64,000 bases of DNA from an uncultured Candidatus Melainabacteria bacterium. Lineage in GTDB: Bacteria > Cyanobacteriota > Vampirovibrionia > Gastranaerophilales > Gastranaerophilaceae. This document shows, piece by piece, positions 19,112 through 28,494 of the stretch. The stretch spans positions 65,393-129,392 of the forward strand of contig CAKVIN010000004.1 of assembly GCA_934754425.1 (NCBI GenBank), given 5' to 3'. The position numbers and the translations under genes are program-made. Under the pieces are notes generated by a model. The model saw only the letters and a list, made by a program, of their open reading frames with translations. It had not been told where the DNA came from and did no database searches. Within the stretch, counting starts at the first letter, position 1; every line of letters begins with the position of its first letter.

Positions 19112-20481
19112 ACCCTGTTCCTTCCACTTTCTTTTGCTTCATATAAAGCTTTGTCAGCATTTTTGAATAATTCTTCACCCGTAAGAGTCGGCTCAAACTC
19201 TGCCAAACCCATGCTTATTGTCACATTTATATTTTTTTTGTCAATAGGAATTGAAGCATTTTCAACTGCTTTTCTTAAACGCTCACCAACAATTTTCGCT
19301 TCTTCTATATGAGTATAAGGTAAAAGTACTGCAAACTCTTCCCCACCGTATCTTGCCGGAATATCTGATTCTCTCAAATGTTCCTTAATAATTGATGCAA
19401 CCGTACGCAAAACCGTGTCACCGCTTGCATGCCCGTAAGTATCGTTAACTTTTTTGAAAAAGTCGATATCAATCATCATTGCGCATAGAGGATTTTTTTG
19501 ACGTTTTGTTGTGGCTATTTCTTGTTTCAAACGTGTTTCAAACTGACGTCTGTTATTCAGATTAGTCAAAGCATCCAAAGTTGCGTATTGTAAAACTTTA
19601 GAATAAGTATTAGCTCTGTTAATCGTAATTGCAGACTGAGTTGTAAGCTGTTCTAAATAGCTGATATCACGCTTAGAAAGTTTATCCAATGTGCTTCTTG
19701 CTACAATACATCCACTGATTTCACCTTCCGTAAGTAGTGGAAATGCGCCGATTTTATCATTATTTGTAAGAATATAATTATCTTTTGGACTAAGTTGTTT
19801 AAGCGCTTCATAAATTCTTTCGTCCTTACAAGCCTTTGGCCAAACAAGTTTGAACCCGTCATTTTGTTTTAAGAAAACATAAATCAAATGGTCGGAAATA
19901 AATCTGTCAAGCATTTCACCAATCAAAGGCACAATATAGTTTAATTCGTACTGCGTTTCAATAATTTTTGCAATGTTTTTCATAGAATCATGAAAATCTA
20001 CATTGATTTTTGATTGTTCGTTTAAGACGATATTTTGTAATTTCAAAGAAATTTGCGAACCAAAAATCTTCATCATAAACAAAAATTCTGTATCAATAGT
20101 ACTTCCTTCTTCGAATTCGATTTCAATAACTCCAAATTCGTTACCGGATTTTAAAATAGGAATATATAAAGATTGAATTCCAAAAGTTATTTCTCCGATG
20201 ACAGAAGGAAGTTTAAAGGCTTTAGAATTAATTATAAAATCTTCACCCTTAATTTTTTCAAAAGTATTATAGATTTCAGACTCGTCTTCAATAACACTCC
20301 AATCCGTAACACAATTTCTTATTGTTCCGGTAACACTATCAAATACATATAGAGAAAGCGTTTTTACCTGAGTAATTTCTTTTAGCAAACTCTCTATCTG
20401 GTTTGCAAGACCACAAGTATCTATATCTTTTTCAAGTACATTTGCTACTTTTACTAAAAAATGAAAATTCTTATTATCCAT
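19084..20481 (-). CDS. Diguanylate cyclase with GAF-type sensor domains
   Basis: 465 residues. Two N-terminal GAF-like regions (about 10-155 and 165-290) are followed by a GGDEF domain (about 300-460) with active-site YGGEEF and preceding LTNLNNRRQFETRL. It should make cyclic-di-GMP. An RxxD inhibitory site was not clearly seen. Start codon overlaps the TPR stop in TAATG. It lies in one operon with tsaE, tsaB and a two-component pair, linking second-messenger signalling to housekeeping tRNA modification only by co-transcription. Confidence 0.92.
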   Translation of the reverse strand: MDNKNFHFLVKVANVLEKDIDTCGLANQIESLLKEITQVKTLSLYVFDSVTGTIRNCVTDWSVIEDESEIYNTFEKIKGEDFIINSKAFKLPSVIGEITFGIQSLYIPILKSGNEFGVIEIEFEEGSTIDTEFLFMMKIFGSQISLKLQNIVLNEQSKINVDFHDSMKNIAKIIETQYELNYIVPLIGEMLDRFISDHLIYVFLKQNDGFKLVWPKACKDERIYEALKQLSPKDNYILTNNDKIGAFPLLTEGEISGCIVARSTLDKLSKRDISYLEQLTTQSAITINRANTYSKVLQYATLDALTNLNNRRQFETRLKQEIATTKRQKNPLCAMMIDIDFFKKVNDTYGHASGDTVLRTVASIIKEHLRESDIPARYGGEEFAVLLPYTHIEEAKIVGERLRKAVENASIPIDKKNINVTISMGLAEFEPTLTGEELFKNADKALYEAKESGRNRVCINKNVNH

Positions 20482-21554
20482 TAATACTCATTTTCCTCAT
20501 CAAATTCTTTAAAGAAATCAAAACCGGCACAGGTTTGAAAATTCTTAATAATTGCCTTATCAAATTCTTCATCTGGAACAATCTTACCGTTAATGTATGT
20601 ATAACTTATACTTCCGAGCGGTTCATCCGTAAGTTTTTGTGTATAATATTCATCACTTGTTATAAATTTTCGAGTAGCATCATTTAGCAAATTAAATATA
20701 TAAGTTGCCTCCAAAGTAGTTGATTGAGGCTCTTCCAATATAAGAATTGCTGCTTTTTGAAGCTCATTTATTGAATCTCTATGCCTGTTTAACTGTCTTA
20801 AAAGCACTGCAAGATTATAATGTGCATCAAATTTCATCGGCTCAAGTTTGATAGCTTTGCAATAATCAAGCCCTGCTTCTCTATATTCACCCCTCAAATG
20901 ATGCGCTACAGCTCTGTTATAATACACATCATAATTCTTTTTCAAAAATCTTAAAGAATTAGTATAAGCTTCTATTGCATCACCTAAGTATGTATTAACC
21001 AAATATCTTTTATCAAGTGGTAAATACATAGCTTTTTGTTTATACGCCACACCTTTGTTATAATAAGCAAGACCTCTATTTATACGAACACTTTTTACGT
21101 TGCTGTAAACAAAAGGTATCCATAATTTTAATAATTTAATTTGAGTAATTGTATCAAATTGTTCAATTGCTTCATCAAAAAAACCTAAATCTTCTGAATA
21201 CACAATACCTAAATTCATTCTTGCTAAAACAAATTTTGGATTATATTGAATAGCTTTTTCATAAGAATCAACTGCTGAAAAATAATCTTCATAAACCGCA
21301 TAAATATTACCAAGGTTGAACCAAGCTTCGTAGTGTTCCGGATAAAGTTTTAAGCCATCGTTATAATATTCAAGAGTCTTTGCCATATTATCTTGTGAAT
21401 ATGCTTGATCCCCTCTATGAATCAAATACATTCCCTTAACTTTCATTGCTTGTTTTTCAAACCAGCCCCAGAAAAAAAAGCCAAGTAATGCGATTATGCA
21501 TATAAGGATGACAAATGTAACTTTAGAAAATAATTTTCTCAAAATTCGTTTCAT
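20481..21554 (-). CDS. Membrane-anchored TPR protein
   Basis: 357 residues. One N-terminal membrane helix (about 12-33, VTFVILICIIALLGFFFWGW) and at least six TPR units (about 42-290), for example AWFNLGNIYAVYEDYFSAVDS and VYYNRAVAHHLRGEYREAG. A scaffold for other proteins, partner unknown. First gene of the TPR-GGDEF-tsaE-tsaB-regulator-kinase operon. On the minus strand TATAAT (21563-21568) lies only 8 bases before the ATG, so the leader is at most 1-2 bases. Confidence 0.88.
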   Translation of the reverse strand: MKRILRKLFSKVTFVILICIIALLGFFFWGWFEKQAMKVKGMYLIHRGDQAYSQDNMAKTLEYYNDGLKLYPEHYEAWFNLGNIYAVYEDYFSAVDSYEKAIQYNPKFVLARMNLGIVYSEDLGFFDEAIEQFDTITQIKLLKLWIPFVYSNVKSVRINRGLAYYNKGVAYKQKAMYLPLDKRYLVNTYLGDAIEAYTNSLRFLKKNYDVYYNRAVAHHLRGEYREAGLDYCKAIKLEPMKFDAHYNLAVLLRQLNRHRDSINELQKAAILILEEPQSTTLEATYIFNLLNDATRKFITSDEYYTQKLTDEPLGSISYTYINGKIVPDEEFDKAIIKNFQTCAGFDFFKEFDEENEY

Positions 21555-21642
21555 ATGAGATTATTATAACACAAAGACAAGAGGGATAATGGATATTGAA
21601 AGTTGATTATTGAGCATTGTCGATACACTAGCATAAAATCAT

Positions 21643-21671
21643 AATAGGTGCGTTTTTATTGCGCACCTATT
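21643..21671. terminator. Terminator-like hairpin
   Basis: AATAGGTGCG and CGCACCTATT form a 10-bp perfect stem with a 9-base loop, downstream of the 21693 gene on the minus strand. A heptamer-like tract (ATTGAAA, GTTGATT) lies just beyond at about 21593-21625. Confidence 0.65.
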
Positions 21672-21692
21672 TATCAACTTTTATTACAATTA

Positions 21693-23027
21693 TTATGATT
21701 TGTATGGCCTAAACAAATCTAATAAATCAACTTCATTATCTTTCATCTCTTTTGTTATTTCATCAAATTTTTTATTTATTGCTTTTCCTTGTTCATATGT
21801 ATAGTGAGGGTTTTTATTATTATACTTTATGTATTCTGCCTCACCTTTTTCTGCTCTCAACTCCGGAGCATGCGGATTTTTAGTAACAATTTGATGTATA
21901 TGAGTACCACCATTTCTTGATTCTACAAAACTTTGTCCATCATTATATTGTTGAACATCAATTTTATATCTTCCATCAACATATTCTGTAGAATATCTGT
22001 GTCTAAGTCCTTTTACCATTTCAATTTTAGGTTGTCCACCGTTCAATTGACTATAAGTAATTTTGATATCTTTTCTTGGATCATAAATAATTTCTTGATG
22101 ATAATTTCCTTTATCTATAGTTGTAATCATCGGATTAGATTTGCCATTAGAAGCGTATGGGTCAATATATCGCCTTACAATACTTCCGTCAGCTCGAGTT
22201 TCTTCTGTACATTTAAATTCTTCAATGTTTTTACCAAATATTTTACCGGTATTTACTTTTGGACGAGAAGCAACCAGTTTTTCTGCAGCTTCTTGTTCTG
22301 CTTTTACAGCAGCTGCTTTTGCCGCTTCTGCTTCTGCAATTTTAGCCTGCTCTGCAGCTTTTTTTGCTTCAATAACATTTTCGTAATTAGTTCCTTTTTG
22401 AGCAAATTTTCCATAATTAGTTTTAGTATATCCATCACGTGGTGTTAATGAATGCTGAACTCCTTCTGTATTAACAGGATTTGTTAGCATATCTTTATAA
22501 GAATTTGTTAGCGGATATTCTGCATAAACTTTATCCATAGTAGCTTTATATCCATAATCATTTAATCCATTTCCTGAATCATGATTCAAACTCAATTCTT
22601 TATGTTCTAATCCACCGGCTTTGTTATAATCTTTTTGCAAATGAATATTCTCGCCATAGCACCAATATTGCGTTTTATCTTTATCAATTGTAATTCTATC
22701 TCCGCCAAAAACACTTCCGCCTTTTTCTCTTGTTATAGTTTTAGTTTCCCAAAGAAACGGATCATTTTCTTCATTAAATATTGTAATCTTTCTTTTTCCT
22801 TCACCTAAATAATCAATTCTGGCAAGTCCTTTTTTGCCGTCTTGTAGCGTAATTTCTCTTTCTAATCCCGTAACAGCACCGGTTATTGGGTCTGTCAAAG
22901 TTTTTGTTTTAGGTTGCATTCTTGCAGGAACTGTTTGAGCAACTTCAACTGCTGCTTTTGTACTTTTTCCAAATAATCTTCTTGCAAGATTAGCCCCGTA
23001 TTCTAATCCTAAAGATACTTTACTCAT
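21693..23027 (-). CDS. Hypothetical protein with Ala/Glu-rich coiled coil
   Basis: 444 residues, not recognised. Residues about 1-205 contain many beta-type segments with GKKGLARIDYLGEGKRKIT and YWCYGENIHLQ; a coiled coil of Ala, Glu and Lys spans about 218-252; then another beta-rich part with RRYIDPYASNG and KIDVQQYNDGQ. The beta parts look like YD/RHS-like or MORN-like strands, but no repeat is regular enough to name. No signal peptide. RBS GGAGAAAA. Possibly structural or a substrate of a secretion route. Confidence 0.65.
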   Translation of the reverse strand: MSKVSLGLEYGANLARRLFGKSTKAAVEVAQTVPARMQPKTKTLTDPITGAVTGLEREITLQDGKKGLARIDYLGEGKRKITIFNEENDPFLWETKTITREKGGSVFGGDRITIDKDKTQYWCYGENIHLQKDYNKAGGLEHKELSLNHDSGNGLNDYGYKATMDKVYAEYPLTNSYKDMLTNPVNTEGVQHSLTPRDGYTKTNYGKFAQKGTNYENVIEAKKAAEQAKIAEAEAAKAAAVKAEQEAAEKLVASRPKVNTGKIFGKNIEEFKCTEETRADGSIVRRYIDPYASNGKSNPMITTIDKGNYHQEIIYDPRKDIKITYSQLNGGQPKIEMVKGLRHRYSTEYVDGRYKIDVQQYNDGQSFVESRNGGTHIHQIVTKNPHAPELRAEKGEAEYIKYNNKNPHYTYEQGKAINKKFDEITKEMKDNEVDLLDLFRPYKS

Positions 23028-23233
23028 ATTTTCTCCAATCTAATTTCCCTATATATTTACAAAGTATTGAACAAAAAATAAATTGCTTTTTTCTTTTTAT
23101 TTTTTTACTCATGTTGCGCAATATCAATAAAATAAAAACAAAAATAGCAATATAGTTGAATTACAGGATTTTAAAACACTTTAACAAAACTTAATAATCA
23201 CTCAAACATACGCACTTGCTTTAGCTATTAAAA

Positions 23234-23265
23234 ATATCGCTTGGAAAAATTTTTCCAAGCGATAT
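23234..23265 (-). terminator. 32-bp perfect palindrome terminator
   Basis: A perfect 16-bp inverted repeat centred on AAAAATTTTT. On the minus strand it is followed by TTTTTAATAG, so it can terminate the 23290 gene; T-run on the plus strand also exists further away. Confidence 0.8.
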
Positions 23266-23289
23266 AAAAACATTTTTTTAACGAATCAA

Positions 23290-23508
23290 CTACCCTTCAA
23301 TAATCTGAGGTAATTCAACATTAGGTGCGCCAATTGTTCTTACTAATTCCAAAACAGCAGCTTTCATTTGACACTTTTGTGCAGTTGCACTAAAAAAATC
23401 ACTGTAAAAACAACCTTCGCACACACAACCTCTCTTATAGCACTCTAATGCCGTCGGCGTCCACCTTTTCACGGCAATTGCTCTCCCCATATCACGACTC
23501 TTGAACAC
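23290..23508 (-). CDS. Small Cys-rich, probably metal-binding protein
   Basis: 72 residues. A Cys cluster ECYKRGCVCEGC, plus a later Cys in QKCQMK, suggests a bound Zn or Fe-S cluster. The region RWTPTALECYKRGC looks like a short helix-turn-helix-like segment. The start is GTG at 23508, supported by GGGAGG 6 bases upstream; an internal ATG at codon 7 has no such site. I recall similar short unnamed proteins in anaerobes, but function is not known to me. Confidence 0.65.
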   Translation of the reverse strand: MFKSRDMGRAIAVKRWTPTALECYKRGCVCEGCFYSDFFSATAQKCQMKAAVLELVRTIGAPNVELPQIIEG

Positions 23509-23920
23509 TTATTCCTCCCAAAATATCTATTTATCATTTGTGATTTACTGATTTGTAATCTTAAGAAATCCCCAAAATTTCTTAACATAATTCTATTATA
23601 TAGGTTAAGAGCGCATTTACAACCCACTTTTAGACAAATGTAACATTTTCTTAAAACTCTTGCAAACAACCAAGTCTATTGATAAATCTTGATTTTAGCT
23701 TTGTTAATTGCGTACGCCTACATGGTTTCAGGAGTTTAAAACATGACAAACCCATGTACCGCCCATGTTTCCATGATTAATTTTTGAATTAAGTTTTGTA
23801 ACAAATTTAACATGTTGACAAAAAAAATCAAAAAAACTTAGAAAAGTAGACAATATACAACACAAGTAGTTTTTAATATATTTTTATAGTACAATTATAA
23901 GCGTAACGAGGGGATGTTAT
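23509..23920. other. Long gap upstream of the PlsC pair
   Basis: No gene seen in 412 bases. It holds several CATG-centred repeats at 23719-23776 (ACATGG, ACATGA, CCATGT, CCATGT, CCATGA), a TTGACA at 23815-23820 without a clear partner, and a -10-like TACAAT at 23890-23895 that probably serves plsC at 23921. Confidence 0.4.
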
Positions 23921-24607
23921 ATGTCACAAGATAAAAATACTAGTAACAATCATTCATTAAGAGAACCAGAATTTTATAACAAATGGCGCAGTTTGTTTCA
24001 GTTTTTGATAACTCACGTTTTTTACATGATTAGGTTTAAACTGGTTTATCGCTTAGAAGTTTATGGCAAAGAAAACATTCCTGACGATAATAATTTTATT
24101 GTTGCTGCTAACCATCTTTCAACGCTTGATCCTCCGCTTGTGTGTGGAGTGATGAATAAGCCTGTTGCTTATATGGCAAAAAAAGAATTATTTGAAAATC
24201 CTTTTATGTGCTGGTGGTTAAATTGGCTTGGAGCTTTTGCTGTTGACAGAGAAAAACTTGGAGTTTCTACAATCAAAACAGTAAAAAATTTGAAGAACAC
24301 AGATTGGGTACTTGGCATATTTCCACAAGGTACAAGACAAGAAGCCGGAGAAATAAGTCACATAACAAAAGGTTTCGCTTCTCTTGCAAAAAGTACTAAA
24401 TGCGGAATTTTACCTGTAGGTATAACAGGCACGCAAGAAGTTAAAAGATTCCCTTTTAGTGGCAAAATTATTGTTAGAATTGGGAAAATGATACCATATA
24501 CAGATAATGTTGCCGGTATGGTCACTGACTGGGAAAAATCAATAGAAGATTTAACCGGATTTAAGTATATCGAAGATGAAAAAGTAAAAGAAAATATTGG
24601 GTCATAA
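23921..24607 (+). CDS. plsC: 1-acyl-glycerol-3-phosphate acyltransferase family (PlsC), copy 1
   Basis: Acylates lysophosphatidate or a related acceptor at the membrane. 228 residues with block I NHLSTLD (HX4D), block II-like region FAVDREK, block III GIFPQGTR and block IV LPVGITG. Hydrophobic stretch near residue 25 (FQFLITHVFYMIRF) gives membrane contact. RBS GAGGGG. Followed at once by a paralogue, which implies two acyl acceptors or acyl chains. Confidence 0.9.
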   Translation: MSQDKNTSNNHSLREPEFYNKWRSLFQFLITHVFYMIRFKLVYRLEVYGKENIPDDNNFIVAANHLSTLDPPLVCGVMNKPVAYMAKKELFENPFMCWWLNWLGAFAVDREKLGVSTIKTVKNLKNTDWVLGIFPQGTRQEAGEISHITKGFASLAKSTKCGILPVGITGTQEVKRFPFSGKIIVRIGKMIPYTDNVAGMVTDWEKSIEDLTGFKYIEDEKVKENIGS

Positions 24608-24632
24608 ATTAAGAATTAGTTGGAAGGATAAA

Positions 24633-25304
24633 ATGGGAACAGAAAAAAATTATAACAGAAGATGCGAAAAAGATTATAGTGCCTTTAGAGCATTCTATTA
24701 TATGTTGTTTTTAGGAACAGTTGTTTATCCTGTAACAAAACTAATGTACAACATAAAAATTATTGGCAGAGAAAATGTACCAAAGAATCATAATGTTATT
24801 TATGCCGGTAATCACGTATCATATTTAGACCCACCGATAATTTCTTTGGCAGCTTGGAAAACAATTGCCTATATGGCAAAACAAGAACTTTTCAAAGACG
24901 ACAATAAATTACTACGATTTCTTGTCCATACACTTGGCGCATTTGCCGTGAATCGTGACAAACCGGAGATTGCAACTTTCAAAACGGTGAAGGCTGTTTT
25001 TAATACTCCGTGGTCATTGGGAATTTTTCCACAAGGTAGAATTATTAAAGAACCTGTTATAAAAGACATTCATAAAGGTTTTATCTTATTTGCGAAAAAA
25101 TTTAAAGCAGATATTGTACCTGTTGGAATTAAAGGATTTGACGGATATGCCAAAAAATTATTCCAAAAACATATTACTGTAACAATCGGAAAACCGATTT
25201 CTTATACATTAGATGAAGATGAAATCTTAAAAGAATGGGCAAGACAAATTTGCGAATACACAGGGTTTGAAAATCAAATTGAGAGTGAAGTCGAAACTCA
25301 TTAA
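24633..25304 (+). CDS. 1-acyl-glycerol-3-phosphate acyltransferase family (PlsC), copy 2
   Basis: 223 residues from the ATG at 24633, chosen because GGAAGG lies 6 bases before it; a TTG at 24597 within the upstream gene is less likely. Motifs mirror copy 1: NHVSYLDPP (HX4D), FAVNRDK, GIFPQGR, VPVGIKG. A hydrophobic segment occurs at about residues 18-34. The two copies probably arose by tandem duplication and then diverged. Confidence 0.9.
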   Translation: MGTEKNYNRRCEKDYSAFRAFYYMLFLGTVVYPVTKLMYNIKIIGRENVPKNHNVIYAGNHVSYLDPPIISLAAWKTIAYMAKQELFKDDNKLLRFLVHTLGAFAVNRDKPEIATFKTVKAVFNTPWSLGIFPQGRIIKEPVIKDIHKGFILFAKKFKADIVPVGIKGFDGYAKKLFQKHITVTIGKPISYTLDEDEILKEWARQICEYTGFENQIESEVETH

Positions 25305-25430
25305 AAAAAAATTGAAAGTGAATGGTGAATAGTGGTTTTAAAACAGCCGTAGGATGGGTAAAGCAACTAAGAAAATGATATTATAACAACAAATAAGGAA
25401 TGCGTACCCACCGAAACAAACCAAAACGAA

Positions 25431-25504
25431 CTTAATGACCTAATGCCTTAACGACTTAACGACTTAATGTCTTAACGACTTAATGTCTTAACGACTTAAC
25501 GACC
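25431..25504. repeat. Octamer tandem array (family A type)
   Basis: About nine units of 8 bases, mostly GACTTAAC, GACTTAAT or GTCTTAAC. No opposite arm lies nearby, so it is a single-armed member of the octamer family found in the fli operon. A heptamer tract (ATTGAAA, GTGAATG, GTGAATA) lies at about 25311-25335. Confidence 0.85.
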
Positions 25505-25589
25505 TCCGTAACATTTCTTTACATACTAGCAAATTTATTTTTTACACGCATTAGAATATAGGCAAAAGAATGAAAGGTTATACAATAGC

Positions 25590-26957
25590 ATGAATATTTT
25601 AGCATTAAACAGTATTAAATTTGGTAATACTTACAACAATCAAATCAAACAAAATAACAAAATGTCAGTTCCTAATTGGGGACTAAAAATGAGTGCACCT
25701 TTAAACGAGGATACAGTTACATTTTCGACTCAAGCTCAAGATGTATCATTTAAAGCCGCTCCTACTGCAAAATTTTTAACTACAAGAACCGGCGGAGTTT
25801 CAAAGGCTACAGCAAAAGAAATTAATGCAATTGCTGAAGAATCTCAACCGGCAATTCATGGTTTTATAAAGAGTCTTTTTTCAGACTATTTAGTTACTGA
25901 AAGCAAACCAAATAATTTAATTTTATTTATTTCCGGAAGAGCAAAAAAACCGGATTCTATTGCAGAAAAAAGTAAAATTATGCAAGAAAATACAAAAGCC
26001 GGCATTTTGAAAAAAATGACAGACTTGAACGGTGAAAAAATCGTATTAGCAGATGGTTCACGTAAGAACGTACATAAAGTATTAGGAATTCTTTTAGATG
26101 CAGTTAAAAAAGGGTTGGTTCGTGTTGAAGAAGTTGAGCCAAAACGACCAAAAGCAGCTGCAAAATTAAAAGGAAAAGAAAGAGCAAAATACGACTATGC
26201 TGATCCAAACTTTTTACAAGGTTTTATAAAAGATGCAGAAAAAGCAATGAACAAACCAGTTGTATTTGAAGATCCAAATCTTTCATCCGGTACAAAAGCA
26301 AATTATACAGCTCTTCACTTTTTATTAAGACTTCCAGGACAAAAAAGACCATTTGAACTACAATTAATGGGTCCAAGCGTAGCAAAATTCAAACACTTAG
26401 ATGATATTCTATTTAAGATATTGAACAACAAAAATGTTGATAAAAAATATCAACCGATTGTCAATGTGTTAAAACCACTTGTTATGACTCAAGATGACAA
26501 AACAATTGCTAAATATATAAAAATCCGTGAAAAAATGGATAAATTAAAATTCACTCAGCCTGAATATGAAAAATTAATCGGTAGAATCACTATGAAAGAT
26601 GAGCCATTAGTTAAAGAAGGTGATGCTGAAGAATTTAGCACAAAAGTAAATAGTCTACTCCGTTCAAAAGATATAAAACGTGAAGATTTAGACGTTATAT
26701 CTGAAAATATTGAATTGGAAGGTGATTATCAAGATAAGAAATTTGTTAAACAATTCAAAACAAAAATTGCACAACACAATCTATTTGCTGATTATAGAGC
26801 AGAAGCATTCTTGTTCCAAAGAATAAGAAAACCTGTTAAATACAGTGCAGACGACAGTAGAGAATATTTCTTGCCTATGACTGTTGATTTACCTGGTGAA
26901 TACGATTTGAACAAACTTAACAGAATGCTTATTGAATGTGAGAAAAAAGCAGCATAA
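25590..26957 (+). CDS. RelA/SpoT-synthetase-like protein with N-terminal FG/FKA motifs
   Basis: 455 residues. Residues about 105-285 resemble the ppGpp synthetase fold: ISGRAKKPDSIAEK (like RxKxxxSIxxK), TDLNGEKIVLADGS (like DLIGxRI), a Tyr/His signature NYTALHF (like YxSxH) and PFELQLMGP (like EIQIRT). The Asp and Glu expected to bind metal are kept, but the Arg after DLxG is Lys. So it may be a small alarmone synthetase, a toxic nucleotidyl/pyrophosphotransferase, or an inactive relative. The N terminus (NSIKFGNT, VSFKAAP) matches the motif class of this genome. C-terminal 150 residues are helical and unassigned. RBS GAAAGG lies 12 bases upstream. Confidence 0.65.
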   Translation: MNILALNSIKFGNTYNNQIKQNNKMSVPNWGLKMSAPLNEDTVTFSTQAQDVSFKAAPTAKFLTTRTGGVSKATAKEINAIAEESQPAIHGFIKSLFSDYLVTESKPNNLILFISGRAKKPDSIAEKSKIMQENTKAGILKKMTDLNGEKIVLADGSRKNVHKVLGILLDAVKKGLVRVEEVEPKRPKAAAKLKGKERAKYDYADPNFLQGFIKDAEKAMNKPVVFEDPNLSSGTKANYTALHFLLRLPGQKRPFELQLMGPSVAKFKHLDDILFKILNNKNVDKKYQPIVNVLKPLVMTQDDKTIAKYIKIREKMDKLKFTQPEYEKLIGRITMKDEPLVKEGDAEEFSTKVNSLLRSKDIKREDLDVISENIELEGDYQDKKFVKQFKTKIAQHNLFADYRAEAFLFQRIRKPVKYSADDSREYFLPMTVDLPGEYDLNKLNRMLIECEKKAA

Positions 26958-26980
26958 TTTAAAAAAATAAATATAAAAAA

Positions 26981-27018
26981 GAGTATATCTGAAATAAAAT
27001 CAGATATACTCTTTTTTT
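26981..27018. terminator. Bidirectional terminator between the 25590 gene and gshA
   Basis: GAGTATATCTGA and its exact complement flank a 7-base loop, with A-run on the left and seven T on the right. Convergent genes share it. Confidence 0.9.
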
Positions 27019-27030
27019 ATTAAAAACATT

Positions 27031-28290
27031 TTACATTTCGCACGGAATTTTATCCTTTTTTAACATTGCCATAAGCGGTTCTAAGAATTTTTCTTCATCC
27101 TGACATTGATTTTTCAAAGAATAATAAGCAACCTCGGTTATTTCTTTACAAATACTCAAAATACTATGTTTTCTCAATCTGGAAGCTGTTGCAAATCTTG
27201 CGACATTATAACGCAATTCATTAATCTCATTATATGAATATTTAAGTAACATGTTACTAATTTCTTCAAATGCAGAATTATTATACATAATTCCTTTGTA
27301 TAAAGCCGGAATAGAATATTCCAAACCACCACCAACACAATCATGGTTTCTAATTTCCAAGAAGTTTCTTAATCTGACTTCCGGAAAATACAAATTTGAA
27401 TGCAGTTTCCAATCTTCAATATTAGCTTCAAACCCTTCAAAACCTTTATCCATAAATTGCCTAAAAGTCAATCTTCCGTTGATATTAACAGTTTTATCTT
27501 CTCTATTAATAAATATCATCGGTGTATCAAGCAGAGTTTCTACATAGTCTTTAAAGCACATACCATCTTGGAATTTTGTTGCAAAACCGCATCTTTCATT
27601 ATCAGTATTGAGCCAAGCTAACGCTCTAAAAGATTTATAACCGGTATCAACACCACCTCTGATTTTTGAATTAGCAAACATTGCCGTCATAAATGGCATC
27701 ATTAAATTTGCGAGTCGGAATTTTTTCATTGCATCTTCTTCTGATTTATAATCAATTCCGACCTGAATCCCCGCAGTTTCTCGCATCATTACGTCAGATA
27801 AAATTCCCCAAAGATAATTTGCCATAATATGATATCTGCGCTTTGGTAAAAGTTTAATATTTTTGTAAGTTGTAGTTGGAGAAACGCCTTTATTAATAAG
27901 TTCAATACCGAATTTATCCAATATAGGAAGTAATTCTGAATCAAAATTTTCAACTTTCTTTTTTAAATCACCAATCAATTCTTGAGGTTCAATACTATAT
28001 TCAACTTGACAACCGGGTTCTAAAGTTATTGTATCGTGAATCTTTTTTAATCCAATAATATTTGTATTATCAAGAATATAATCCCAATTATCAACTTTTG
28101 CAAATTCTCTTAATGCTTCGCAAATACCGTATTCACCACCATACGGAGCAACTTCTTTTGTCGTTTTAACAAGCGGAATTCTTTCATACTCAAAACCGAT
28201 TTTTTGAGTAGTCTTGCACCCAAGTATAAATTCATCCAATAATTGATTATACTCTAAATGTTCTTTTTGTTTTGTTTCACAATAATTCAC
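27031..28290 (-). CDS. gshA: Glutamate-cysteine ligase, alphaproteobacterial/plant type
   Basis: Joins glutamate and cysteine through the gamma-carboxyl, the first step to glutathione. 419 residues with family segments in order: IGFEYERIP, TLEPGCQVEYS, KRRYHIM, MMRETAGIQVGIDY, KFRLANLMMPFMTAMFANS, WLNTDNERCGF and FPEVRLRNFLEIRNHD. Length is near that of the family. The start is GTG at 28290 with AAGGAGA upstream. No gshB is in the window, so the pathway may stop at gamma-glutamylcysteine. Confidence 0.88.
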   Translation of the reverse strand: MNYCETKQKEHLEYNQLLDEFILGCKTTQKIGFEYERIPLVKTTKEVAPYGGEYGICEALREFAKVDNWDYILDNTNIIGLKKIHDTITLEPGCQVEYSIEPQELIGDLKKKVENFDSELLPILDKFGIELINKGVSPTTTYKNIKLLPKRRYHIMANYLWGILSDVMMRETAGIQVGIDYKSEEDAMKKFRLANLMMPFMTAMFANSKIRGGVDTGYKSFRALAWLNTDNERCGFATKFQDGMCFKDYVETLLDTPMIFINREDKTVNINGRLTFRQFMDKGFEGFEANIEDWKLHSNLYFPEVRLRNFLEIRNHDCVGGGLEYSIPALYKGIMYNNSAFEEISNMLLKYSYNEINELRYNVARFATASRLRKHSILSICKEITEVAYYSLKNQCQDEEKFLEPLMAMLKKDKIPCEM

Positions 28291-28494
28291 GATATTCTCC
28301 TTTTTTATTATATATGAAATAAGAGTTGAAAGTGGAAAATTAAAAATGTAAAGTTGGATTAATCAAAAATAACTACACACCTATCTCCCTATGCCTCTTC
28401 GCATCTAAGCTTCAACGCATCTTTTATGTATTATTATTTTAAATTAAGATTGATATTTTAACATTTCCCTGTTTGTACTATTATAAATATCATG

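Noticed and set aside
24597..24632. TTG at 24597 as start of the second PlsC
   Set aside because: No ribosome-binding site; the ATG at 24633 has GGAAGG at the right distance.
25431..25504. CRISPR-like array
   Set aside because: Units are only 8 bases and adjoin each other without spacers.
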